Shown: one piece after another, positions 56,676-64,000 of the stretch
How the letters are laid out: the number at the start of each line of letters is the position of its first letter
Numbering within the stretch: the first letter of the stretch is position 1
Source of the DNA: Heracleum sosnowskyi
Lineage: Eukaryota > Streptophyta > Magnoliopsida > Apiales > Apiaceae
Direction of reading: 5' to 3'
NCBI GenBank assembly: GCA_030848705.1
Contig: CM061238.1
Location: 75,354,685-75,418,684, forward strand
DNA: 64,000 nucleotides
Program-made: the position numbers and the translations under genes
The notes under the pieces: model-generated
What the model saw: the letters and a program-made list of their open reading frames with translations, nothing else
Database searches by the model: none
Told to the model about the DNA's origin: nothing

Positions 56676-58988
56676 ATGTCGACAACCAAGTATGAAAGCA
56701 TGAAGATTCCCATCTTGAAGATATCAGAATATCCCACATGGAGGGTAAAGATGCTGATGTACCTGGAGGCTATGGATCCTGACTACCTGGACAGGATTCG
56801 TGATGGACCATATATACCAACAAAGTTCGTAGAACGAACAGATACAGTACCAGAACATTATGTGGTCAAAGCTAAAGCTGAATGGACTCCAGAAGAAAAA
56901 GCTCATGTACTCAGGGAACCAAAGATAAAGAATATTTTGCATAATAGCCTTGATGCTGTCATGTCAAACAGAGTGATTGCATGCAAGTCTTCAAAAGAAA
57001 TCTGGGATACTTTGGAAACTCAGTGCCAGGGATCTGCATCTGTTAAGAAAAACAGAAGGGCTCTTTTGATTCAAGAATATGAACAATTCGATGCAAGACC
57101 TGAAGAGAGCCTGACTGAGCTATATGATAGATTCCTGACACTATTGAACAGCTTATCCTTAGTTGACAAAGTATGTGAAACTGAAGATTCAAACACCAAA
57201 TTTCTTAGAGCTTTACCTGAAGAATGGGATACTCAGACCTCAATCATTAGACACCAGTATGATCTGAACATTGTGTCTCTTGATGAGATCTATGGGATGC
57301 TAAGAACTCATGATCTTGAAGTTCAACAGAGAAAGAACAAGAAAAGCAGCAAGGCAAAGTCAAATGCTTTGAATGTAGAAGCAAAATCAAAAGGGAAAGC
57401 TATGGAGGTCTCAAGAAGGAAAGCAAGAGTAGCTGAGTCAGATCCTGACGACTCTTCATCAGATACTGATGGCAATCCTGATGCCAATACTGGTGATGAA
57501 TCTTCTGATTCAGACATGGAAGAGATGGTTGCTATGATTGTCAGAAACTTCAGAAGGATGAAGTTCAGGAAGAATAGAAGACAAGGCAACTTTCAGAAAA
57601 AGACCTTCAAAGCAGACAAAGACAAGTATATCAAGAAGGACATCAAGGGTAGCCAATTTGACAAGTCAAAGGTTAGATGCTACAAGTGTAATGGTATGGG
57701 TCACTTTGCTTCTGAATGCAACAAGACAAAGGCACTCATCACATCAAGCAAGGATTGGATGGACTCTTCCTCAGAATCTGATACTGAGGTAGTCAACTAT
57801 GCGTTAATGGCCAATGCTGATGTAACTGCTGCTCCTGATGATAAGGTACTAAATACTATCTTTGATTTTGATACTGATAATGCTTCTGAGTTAAGACGTT
57901 TTCTAAAGTCATTACATATTAGCTTTAGAAGTCAAACTGCTGAGAATACTAGAATCTTATCTGAGATGTCTGACCTTAGAAAGAGGAATGAGATATTAGA
58001 AGCTGAATTTTCTCGTATGCAAGAAGTACAAAAAGAATGTGATAATGCTAAACACATGCACTTAGAGATGACATCTAAATGTACTTCCCTTGAAAAAGAA
58101 CTTGAATATGTTAATGAGAAAATCAGAACCTGGACAGACTCTGGTAGGAAATTTCATGAGATTAATACCTCTAAGAATTGGAAAGAGTGTCTAGGATATA
58201 AGTCAGATGAAGATAAGAAATTAGCAGAGAAAATTGTCATTGATGAGACAGTCAGTCCAAAGACCTATAGACATGTTATAGACTCAACCAAATCTAAGAT
58301 TACTCCTGTTAATTTTGTTTTTGGTAAGGATTCCAATTCTACTTTTGAAAAGGGATCTTCTTCTACTCAAGGAATTAAAATTATAAAGTCTAAACCTGTC
58401 ATGAACAAAGTCACTAAGAATGTAGGTCTATTGTCTCAAAAACAGCTTAAAGATAAAATCTGTGAGGTTACAGATAAGAAAAAGGAAGCTACTGTTAAGA
58501 GAAACAGGAATGGTAAAGTTGGGATCAATAAAGAGAATGGTTATAAATATATCCCAAATGCATCTAGAAAGTGTTGTTTTAACTGTGGTAACTCTAATCA
58601 TCTTGCTATTGATTGTAAAAAGAGTAAGAAGAAAATTGCTGAAATTCCTAAGTCTGATATTAGGAATAGATCAGTATTTTACAAACCACAGAATTCCTGT
58701 TTTCATTGTGGTAGTCTATGGCATTCTATTTATACATGTAAAGAGTATCATGATTTGTACTATAACTTTTATGATCCATTGCCTAAGTTTGAAAGTAGTA
58801 CAAAGTCTGATAAAACTGAAAATGTCATAGTGAAGCATGCTTTTGTTAATACTGATACTGACAAAGCAAATCCTGATGGAGTAAATCCTGTCAGGACTGC
58901 TAAAGTCAAAAAGTCTTCTGCTGTTAAATTTAATAAAATGTATGAACAAGGAATCCAACAAGTGTGGGTTCCTAAACATTCTGACTAG
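56676..58988 (+). CDS. gag: element E Gag, open, 770 aa
   Basis: The ATG lies 36 nt after the primer site. The N-terminal UBN2-like capsid region includes YPTWRVKMLMYLEAM and SSKEIWDTLETQCQG. An acidic stretch rich in SDPDDSSSDTDGNPDANTG is encoded largely by E-motif copies. A basic stretch follows, then CCHC knuckles at residues 335 (CYKCNGMGHFASEC), 634 (CFNCGNSNHLAIDC) and 675 (CFHCGSLWHSIYTC), with a coiled coil between the first and second. It ends VWVPKHSD-TAG. It packages element RNA in cytoplasmic particles. Three knuckles are unusual compared with the single knuckle of most copia Gags. No lesion is seen. Confidence 0.93.
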   Translation: MSTTKYESMKIPILKISEYPTWRVKMLMYLEAMDPDYLDRIRDGPYIPTKFVERTDTVPEHYVVKAKAEWTPEEKAHVLREPKIKNILHNSLDAVMSNRVIACKSSKEIWDTLETQCQGSASVKKNRRALLIQEYEQFDARPEESLTELYDRFLTLLNSLSLVDKVCETEDSNTKFLRALPEEWDTQTSIIRHQYDLNIVSLDEIYGMLRTHDLEVQQRKNKKSSKAKSNALNVEAKSKGKAMEVSRRKARVAESDPDDSSSDTDGNPDANTGDESSDSDMEEMVAMIVRNFRRMKFRKNRRQGNFQKKTFKADKDKYIKKDIKGSQFDKSKVRCYKCNGMGHFASECNKTKALITSSKDWMDSSSESDTEVVNYALMANADVTAAPDDKVLNTIFDFDTDNASELRRFLKSLHISFRSQTAENTRILSEMSDLRKRNEILEAEFSRMQEVQKECDNAKHMHLEMTSKCTSLEKELEYVNEKIRTWTDSGRKFHEINTSKNWKECLGYKSDEDKKLAEKIVIDETVSPKTYRHVIDSTKSKITPVNFVFGKDSNSTFEKGSSSTQGIKIIKSKPVMNKVTKNVGLLSQKQLKDKICEVTDKKKEATVKRNRNGKVGINKENGYKYIPNASRKCCFNCGNSNHLAIDCKKSKKKIAEIPKSDIRNRSVFYKPQNSCFHCGSLWHSIYTCKEYHDLYYNFYDPLPKFESSTKSDKTENVIVKHAFVNTDTDKANPDGVNPVRTAKVKKSSAVKFNKMYEQGIQQVWVPKHSD
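57440..57505. repeat. E-family motif cluster in gag
   Basis: GATCCTGACGAC, ATACTGATGGC, AATCCTGATGCC and AATACTGGTGATG occur in 65 bp. More copies are at 57807-57840 and 58845-58890 (AATACTGATACTGAC, AATCCTGATGG, AATCCTGTC). Confidence 0.82.
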
Positions 58989-59003
58989 TGTTTTACTATT
59001 CTG

Positions 59004-62000
59004 ATGCAGGGTAAAAGAAAAAATGTGTTAGTCATGGATAGTGGATGTTCTGTGCACATGACTGGAAACAAAGCCCTGTTATCAGAATATGAGGAAAAAG
59101 CTGGCCCAACTGTGTCTTATGGAGATGGCAACATTGGACAAACCTTGGGATATGGCAATATAATCATTGGAAATGTCATCATTGAAAAAGTAGCTCTAGT
59201 GAAGGGACTAAAACACAACTTGTTGAGTATTAGTCAAATCACTGACAGAGGTTATCATGTCAATTTCTATTCCACACATTGTGAAGTAGTCAGTAAAGCA
59301 ACAGGAAAGATAGCACTAACTGGCTACAGGCATGGTAACATATATGAAGCCAACATTCTCTCAGATACTGATGGCTCCCCTACATGTTTCATCAGTAAAG
59401 CTTCAGTAGATGAAAGTTGGAATTGGCACAAGAAGCTTTCTCATCTCAACTTCAGCAACATCAATGAGTTGGTTAAGAAAGAGTTAGTAAGAGGATTACC
59501 TAATGTCTTATATACACCTGATGGACTCTGTGATGCATGCCAAAAAGCAAAACAAAGAAGGACATCATTCCAGAGTAAATCAGAATCCTCTATTGAAGAA
59601 CCATATCACATGCTACATCTTGATCTGTTTGGTCCAGTCAACATCATGTCCATCAGTAAGAAAAGGTACACTCTTGTAATTGTTGATGAATATTCTAGAT
59701 TCACCTGGGTGTATTTTCTGCACAGAAAAGATGAAACTCCTGAAGTTCTGTTGGATCATGTGAGAATGATTGAGACAACCACAAAGTACAAAGTCAAGAT
59801 TCTGAGAAGTGATAATGGTACTGAATTTAAGAATTCAAAGATGGAAGAGTTCTGCAAATACAAAGGAATAATTCAACAATTCTCTGCTCCTGGCACACCT
59901 CAGCAAAATGGAGTAGTAGAAAGGAAGAATAGAACTCTTATTGAAGCTGGCAGAACTATGTTGGAAGAAGCTAAATTACCTACATATTTCTGGGCAGAAG
60001 CAGTCAACACAGCATGCTATACACGAAATCTTACATTGATAAACAGGCATGGTGTCACTCCTTATCAGTCTCTCAAAGAGAAGAAGCCAAGTCTGAAGCA
60101 TTTGCATGTGTTTGGCTGTAAATGTTTTGTTCTCAGAACTCATCCTGAACAGCTAGGGAAATTTGAAACAAAGGCTGATGAAGGAATATTCATAGGTTAT
60201 CCTACATCAAGAGCCTTCAGAGTTTTTAATTTGAGAACAAGAACTGTCATGGAGTCAATTCATGTATCTTTTGATGATAAGAAGATAACTGGAATCATTG
60301 AAGACTCGCATGATAGATTGTTATTTGAAAATGAAGCTTCCAAGGAACCTGAAGAAAATGAATCAGAAGCTGTCAATACATCAGATACTGATGGGTCACC
60401 AAATCCTGATGACTCACCAGGTACTGATGGTGCTAATACTGATGATGCAAACAACAGTGATACAACTAGTAGTGCTAATGTTGAGGGGGAGCAACGGCAT
60501 TCTACTACAAGTTCAGAGTCAACTCAATCATCAGGACAGAATTCTTCAGATACTGATTCAAGTGAAGATCCTGATAACACATCAGGAGGGCATAGCAATA
60601 ATTCAGGGAGAGCTTCAAATCAATCAAATTCTTTCAATCAAGATAACACCAATCCAGGGGGAGCATCTACTTCAAGAAACAATTTGACACCAGCAAGGAA
60701 ATGGACAAAAGATCATACTCCTGATTTGATAATTGGAGATCCTGATGCAGGTGTTCAAACAAGAAGTGCAACTCAGAATGAATGTTTATACAATAACTTT
60801 CTATCCAAGGAGGAGCCTAAGAAAGTTGTAGATGCACTTAAAGATGCTGATTGGGTTACTGCAATGCAAGAAGAACTGAATGAATTTGAAAGGAATGAAG
60901 TCTGGAAACTGGTACCAAGACCAAAGAATAGATCAATTGTTGGTACAAAGTGGATTTTCAAGAACAAGACTGATTCTGATGGAGTAATAATCAGAAACAA
61001 AGCAAGGCTAGTTGCAAAGGGGTATTCCCAACAAGAGGGAATTGACTATGATGAAACTTTTGCTCCAGTTGCAAGACTAGAAGCCATCAGGATATTTCTT
61101 GCTTATGCAGCACATAAGAAATTCAAGGTTTTCCAGATGGATGTTAAAAGTGCTTTCTTAAATGGTGAACTGGAGGAAGAAGTTTATGTTGAACAACCTC
61201 CTGGTTTCATTGATCCTAAATATCCAGATCATGTCTACAGACTGGATAAGGCACTTTATGGACTAAAGCAAGCTCCAAGAGCATGGTATGAAACCTTAGC
61301 TCAATTCTTACTGGAAAGTGGATTCAAAAGAGGTGCAATTGATAAAACTCTATTTTATTTGAATCATGGTAAGGAGTTGCTGTTAGTTCAGATTTATGTT
61401 GATGATATCATTTTTGGGTCAACAAACAATAAGCTGTGTGAAAAGTTTTCCAAGCTTATGCAGTCAAGATATCAAATGAGCATGATGGGAGAAATGAGTT
61501 ACTTTCTGGGTCTTCAAGTTAAACAGACTGATGAAGGGATTTTTATTAATCAGTCTAAATACACAAGGAATTTACTGACAAGGTTTAACATGCAAGACAG
61601 TACTCCTGCTTCAACTCCCATAGCTACAGCTACCAAACTTGATCCTGATCAAGGTGAAGAGGTAGATGTAACTCACTACAGAGGAATGATTGGCTCTTTA
61701 TTGTATCTCACTGCCAGTAGACCAGATATCATGTTTGCAACCTGTCTATGTGCAAGATTTCAAGCAAAACCTAGAGAACCACATCTGATTACAGTCAAAA
61801 GAATTTTCAGATATCTCAAAGGCACTCCTTCACTTGGCCTTTGGTATGCAAGGGAATCAGATTTTGGGTTGTGTGGTTATTCAGATGCTGATTTTGCAGG
61901 ATGCAAAATAGACAGGAAAAGTACTTCAGGAAGTTGTCAGTTTTTGGGTGGAAGACTAGTTTCATGGTTCAGTAAAAAGCAGAAATCTATTTCCACTTCA

Positions 62001-62342
62001 ACTGCAGAAGCTGAGTACATTGCTGCAGGAAGTTGTTGTGCTCAGATAATGTGGATGAGAAATCAGTTGTTAGATTATGGCCTGTCATACTCAAAAATCC
62101 CTATTTATTGTGATAACCAAAGTGCTATTGCAATGACAGGAAATCCAGTTCAGCATTCTCTTACTAAACACATAAGTATCAGATATCACTTTATAAGAGA
62201 ACAGGTTCTGGAAGGAACAATTGAACTTCACTTTGTTCCTACTGATCAACAACTAGCTGATATATTCACCAAGCCACTGCCTGAAGCTACTTTCAATAAG
62301 TTGGTGAATGAACTTGGAATGATGAATTTTGAGAATTACTGA
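59004..62342 (+). CDS. pol: element E pol (PR-INT-RT-RNase H), open, 1112 aa
   Basis: It starts ATG CAG GGT AAA, 21 nt after and in frame with the gag TAG. Domains: protease with DSG at residues 12-14, GAG pre-integrase (WHKKLSHLNF, CDACQ), integrase (LDLFGPV, RSDNGTEF, VVERKNR), an INT-RT linker with E-motif-encoded NTSDTDGSPNPDDSPGTDG sequence, and RT (NEFERNEVWKLVP through YVDDIIFGS, YVDD at 798-801). RNase H follows (SDADFAGCKIDRKSTSG, STAEAEYIAAGS, KHISIRYHFIREQ), ending GMMNFENY. All catalytic motifs are present and there is no stop. It cuts Gag/Pol, copies RNA to DNA and inserts it into the nucleus-side genome. Confidence 0.95.
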   Translation: MQGKRKNVLVMDSGCSVHMTGNKALLSEYEEKAGPTVSYGDGNIGQTLGYGNIIIGNVIIEKVALVKGLKHNLLSISQITDRGYHVNFYSTHCEVVSKATGKIALTGYRHGNIYEANILSDTDGSPTCFISKASVDESWNWHKKLSHLNFSNINELVKKELVRGLPNVLYTPDGLCDACQKAKQRRTSFQSKSESSIEEPYHMLHLDLFGPVNIMSISKKRYTLVIVDEYSRFTWVYFLHRKDETPEVLLDHVRMIETTTKYKVKILRSDNGTEFKNSKMEEFCKYKGIIQQFSAPGTPQQNGVVERKNRTLIEAGRTMLEEAKLPTYFWAEAVNTACYTRNLTLINRHGVTPYQSLKEKKPSLKHLHVFGCKCFVLRTHPEQLGKFETKADEGIFIGYPTSRAFRVFNLRTRTVMESIHVSFDDKKITGIIEDSHDRLLFENEASKEPEENESEAVNTSDTDGSPNPDDSPGTDGANTDDANNSDTTSSANVEGEQRHSTTSSESTQSSGQNSSDTDSSEDPDNTSGGHSNNSGRASNQSNSFNQDNTNPGGASTSRNNLTPARKWTKDHTPDLIIGDPDAGVQTRSATQNECLYNNFLSKEEPKKVVDALKDADWVTAMQEELNEFERNEVWKLVPRPKNRSIVGTKWIFKNKTDSDGVIIRNKARLVAKGYSQQEGIDYDETFAPVARLEAIRIFLAYAAHKKFKVFQMDVKSAFLNGELEEEVYVEQPPGFIDPKYPDHVYRLDKALYGLKQAPRAWYETLAQFLLESGFKRGAIDKTLFYLNHGKELLLVQIYVDDIIFGSTNNKLCEKFSKLMQSRYQMSMMGEMSYFLGLQVKQTDEGIFINQSKYTRNLLTRFNMQDSTPASTPIATATKLDPDQGEEVDVTHYRGMIGSLLYLTASRPDIMFATCLCARFQAKPREPHLITVKRIFRYLKGTPSLGLWYARESDFGLCGYSDADFAGCKIDRKSTSGSCQFLGGRLVSWFSKKQKSISTSTAEAEYIAAGSCCAQIMWMRNQLLDYGLSYSKIPIYCDNQSAIAMTGNPVQHSLTKHISIRYHFIREQVLEGTIELHFVPTDQQLADIFTKPLPEATFNKLVNELGMMNFENY
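60375..60590. repeat. E-family motif cluster in pol INT-RT linker
   Basis: AGATACTGATGGG, AATCCTGATGAC, GGTACTGATGG, AATACTGATGATG, TCATCAGGAC, GATACTGATTC, GATCCTGATAAC and ACATCAGGAG occur in about 215 bp. Outside the linker pol has only scattered single copies (59365, 60740, 61640). Confidence 0.85.
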
Positions 62343-62860
62343 GGAAAAGCTACAGAGAGGAAATCCTGATAACTGTCAAATCCTGATGGTTATTCAGAAA
62401 GGTATGTTTCTTTGATCAAATCCTGATAGGACTCAATCCTGACAGGAAGTCCACTGGTCAAATCCTGATGCTCAGATGATTGAAGCTGGTATGAAAACCA
62501 GAGGTTCTATGCTAATTTGTCATCAACACTCCTGGTAAACTCTGGACAATTAGATTATTACTTAGTCTTTGATTAAGTTTTCAGTCTTAATTATCAATTT
62601 CAATCTCGATGAGACGGTTCGGTTTTCCATAAATATTTTTGCCTTGTTTGCTGGTAAGCGTGTTTTAATTCTATGACCATTAATTTGGTTATTTTTCTTA
62701 AACCAAAACGCTATTCAGGATTGTTAAAATAAATTTTGTTTTCTTAAATAAAATTTTATTTTAATCTTATTGAATATTTTTTTTAATCCTGATATGGCAA
62801 AATATTTTGTGCGGAAATGCTTTTATTCCTGATGAGGTTAGGTTTTTCTTACATCAGAAA
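62343..62860 (+). other. element E spacer between pol and ORF3
   Basis: Motif copies AATCCTGATAAC, AATCCTGATGG, AATCCTGATAGG, AATCCTGACAGG and AATCCTGATGC lie within 62360-62475. Others are near 62700 (TTCAGGATT), 62788 (AATCCTGATATG) and 62825 (ATTCCTGATGAG). A promoter-like GAGACGGTTCGG...CCATAAAT is at 62611-62634. No small ORF like that of element A is seen. Confidence 0.75.
62611..62634 (+). promoter_or_regulatory. candidate internal promoter of element E ORF3
   Basis: GAGACGGTTCGG followed by TTTTCCATAAAT matches the block at 22451-22470 of element A in word order and place. The function is inferred from that conservation. Confidence 0.4.
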
Positions 62861-64000
62861 ATGCCTACTCGTTATGGACTACTTTCTAATGCTATGGTAC
62901 AAGGCCCAACCCACCTTGTTCCTGACACAAGCATGCAACCTAAACAGTCTAAACAGTTAACAACCACCTCTACTGTCTCTCAAAAGACTTTAGTTGTAAA
63001 ATCAAAGAAATCAGCTAGAACTGATGTGTCTGGATGGCAATCAGGTTCAAAGGATTTTTCCTCTACACCACTCACTAAAAAGAAGATACAAGGGGGTGTA
63101 CAAGGGGTCCTGGTCAAGAAAGCTGATAAGGTTGTTAAGAATGTTCCTGTGAAAAGGAAGTTAAGGTTGATTGATGAAAGTGATTCCGAGGATGACTTAC
63201 CTATATCCTCTGTGATGAATGTGAACAAGGAAGTTGCTGATACTGCTACTAAAGTTGTGGTACCTTCATCAAAACCACAAAAGACAAGGAAATTATCAAA
63301 GAGCAGGTATCATATTCCTTTGACAGTGCAAATGAAGGATACTGATATTCAGACATCAAATCCTGATGTTAGTATTCCTGATGCAGCAACAAAAGTTGTC
63401 TCTATATCAGACTCTCCAGCCTCTCCATCTCAGATTCGAGGAAATTCTTGGGAGAAGGTTTCTACAACTGCTTCCTTGGTTGGTCTTACACCTACTTCAA
63501 AGAAAAAGAGGAATGCAGAAGAGTTAGTCTATCAGAGACAGAAGAAGCTGAAAGGATCAAGCCCACAAGAACCTGAATTTCAGAGTAATTCAGCAGCTAC
63601 TGTTGATCCTGCCACACAAGAACCACTCAATCAAAGTTTGGGTGAAGGCTTAGCTAGTGGAATGGTCACACAAGAACCATTTTCTCAAAGGGAGAATGAA
63701 GACATCAACATTCCAGCTACACAAGAACCATCTTCTCAAAGTGAAGATGCAGGCAAAGCTACAGCTTCTGTTGAAAGATTGGTCGAGAACATTGTCAATG
63801 AGGGAAGCACACAAGAACCTTTAGCTCAAAGTGTTGAAGCAGCTTCTGAACCTCAAGCTACACAAGAACCATTGGTAGAAAATACTGATGCAAGCATTTC
63901 AAATCCTGACGATGTTCATCCTGACGCTAGTGGTGCTCCTGATAATGAACCTATTTTGATACAGCCACTTCGTACAAGACCAATGGATCATCCTATCTCA
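62861..64000 (+). CDS. element E ORF3, partial (runs off the window), at least 380 codons
   Basis: An ATG at 62861 opens a frame without stop to 64000. It starts MPTRYGLLSNAMVQ and lacks the ~250-residue N-terminal domain of A and C ORF3. It goes straight into the low-complexity part: Lys-rich words (KKSARTD, KKKRNAEELVYQRQKKLKG) that could be nuclear localisation signals, an acidic DESDSEDDLP, and five spaced TQEP repeats (for example ATQEPLNQS, VTQEPFSQR) between about 63615 and 63875. E-motif copies lie at 63337-63385 and 63890-63955. The product is unknown. The start could be different if a splice joins an upstream exon. Confidence 0.72.
   Translation, partial: MPTRYGLLSNAMVQGPTHLVPDTSMQPKQSKQLTTTSTVSQKTLVVKSKKSARTDVSGWQSGSKDFSSTPLTKKKIQGGVQGVLVKKADKVVKNVPVKRKLRLIDESDSEDDLPISSVMNVNKEVADTATKVVVPSSKPQKTRKLSKSRYHIPLTVQMKDTDIQTSNPDVSIPDAATKVVSISDSPASPSQIRGNSWEKVSTTASLVGLTPTSKKKRNAEELVYQRQKKLKGSSPQEPEFQSNSAATVDPATQEPLNQSLGEGLASGMVTQEPFSQRENEDINIPATQEPSSQSEDAGKATASVERLVENIVNEGSTQEPLAQSVEAASEPQATQEPLVENTDASISNPDDVHPDASGAPDNEPILIQPLRTRPMDHPIS
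63337..63385. repeat. E-family motif cluster in ORF3
   Basis: GATACTGATATTC, AATCCTGATGTTAG and ATTCCTGATGCAG lie in 49 bp. A second group at 63890-63955 has ATACTGATGC, AATCCTGACGATG, CATCCTGACGC and GCTCCTGATAATG. Confidence 0.8.

Larger units (their letters stand above)
56026..64000 (+). mobile_element. copia element E (SIRE/Maximus type), continues past the window
   Basis: It was inserted into element D gag. It has a 600-bp 5' LTR, primer site, open gag, open pol, spacer with promoter-like block and motif copies, and an ORF3 open to the window end. Pol and gag carry no stop. It is the most intact SIRE-like copy here. Its private motif is AATCCTGATG/CATCAGGATT, with the variant ATACTGATG. 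Confidence 0.92.

Noticed and set aside
1..64000. CRISPR arrays, tRNA or rRNA genes, organellar inserts
   Set aside because: No direct-repeat/spacer structure, cloverleaf or rRNA sequence was recognised. The TGGTATCAGAGC sites are primer-binding sites, not tRNA genes.

Overview
This window is plant nuclear DNA, almost certainly from a eudicot with a repeat-rich genome. It holds one recognisable host gene, a split cytochrome b5 gene with plant-type introns. Nearly everything else is LTR retrotransposons nested inside one another. The species cannot be named from the sequence.

Layout. 1-5.2 kb: AT-rich flank with a candidate MITE, then the three-exon cytochrome b5 gene on the minus strand (2892-4487) and its upstream region. 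5.2-5.8 kb: Helitron-like element. 5.8-34.7 kb: a four-level nest. A small element with inverted GC-rich ends and ~85-bp tandem repeats holds a decayed Tat-lineage Ty3/gypsy unit (6384-34367, TSD acatt). That holds SIRE-like copia element A (7363-29604, TSD caacc). A holds a young copia element B (12569-20380, TSD accat, LTRs apparently identical, one intact 1318-aa polyprotein). 34.8-35.7 kb: second Helitron-like element. 35.7-64 kb: SIRE-like elements C (plus strand), D (minus strand, heavily damaged) and E (plus strand, runs off the window). D carries a truncated Athila-type gypsy insertion in its gag.

Elements A, C, D and E share the SIRE/Maximus plan: LTR, tRNA-iMet-type primer site where preserved (A and E), long gag with several zinc knuckles, separate pol (PR-INT-RT-RNase H), and in A, C and E a long third ORF after pol. 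C pol and C ORF3 (1482 aa) are open. E gag and pol are open, and E ORF3 is open to the window end. A and D carry stops and frameshifts.

The most interesting signal is a set of element-specific short motifs scattered on both strands of A, C and E. A carries TACTGTCA/TGACAGTA, C carries TTTCGTTGACA/TGTCAACGAAA, and E carries AATCCTGATG/CATCAGGATT with the variant ATACTGATG. In each element the motif sits in the same compartments: the LTR upstream part, the gag C-terminal spacer, the INT-RT linker, the pol-ORF3 gap and the low-complexity part of ORF3. The enzymatic domains are almost free of it. The pattern resembles a self-recognition code that differs between related families, comparable in logic to the motif/VANC anti-silencing pairs of Arabidopsis VANDAL transposons. 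That functional reading is inference. Other notable structures are a Tat unit whose two LTRs are inverted yet flanked by one TSD, a 1.26-kb templated duplication that replaced the 5' end of C, and a conserved TGCAGG at every gag/pol boundary although the reading-frame relation differs between elements.
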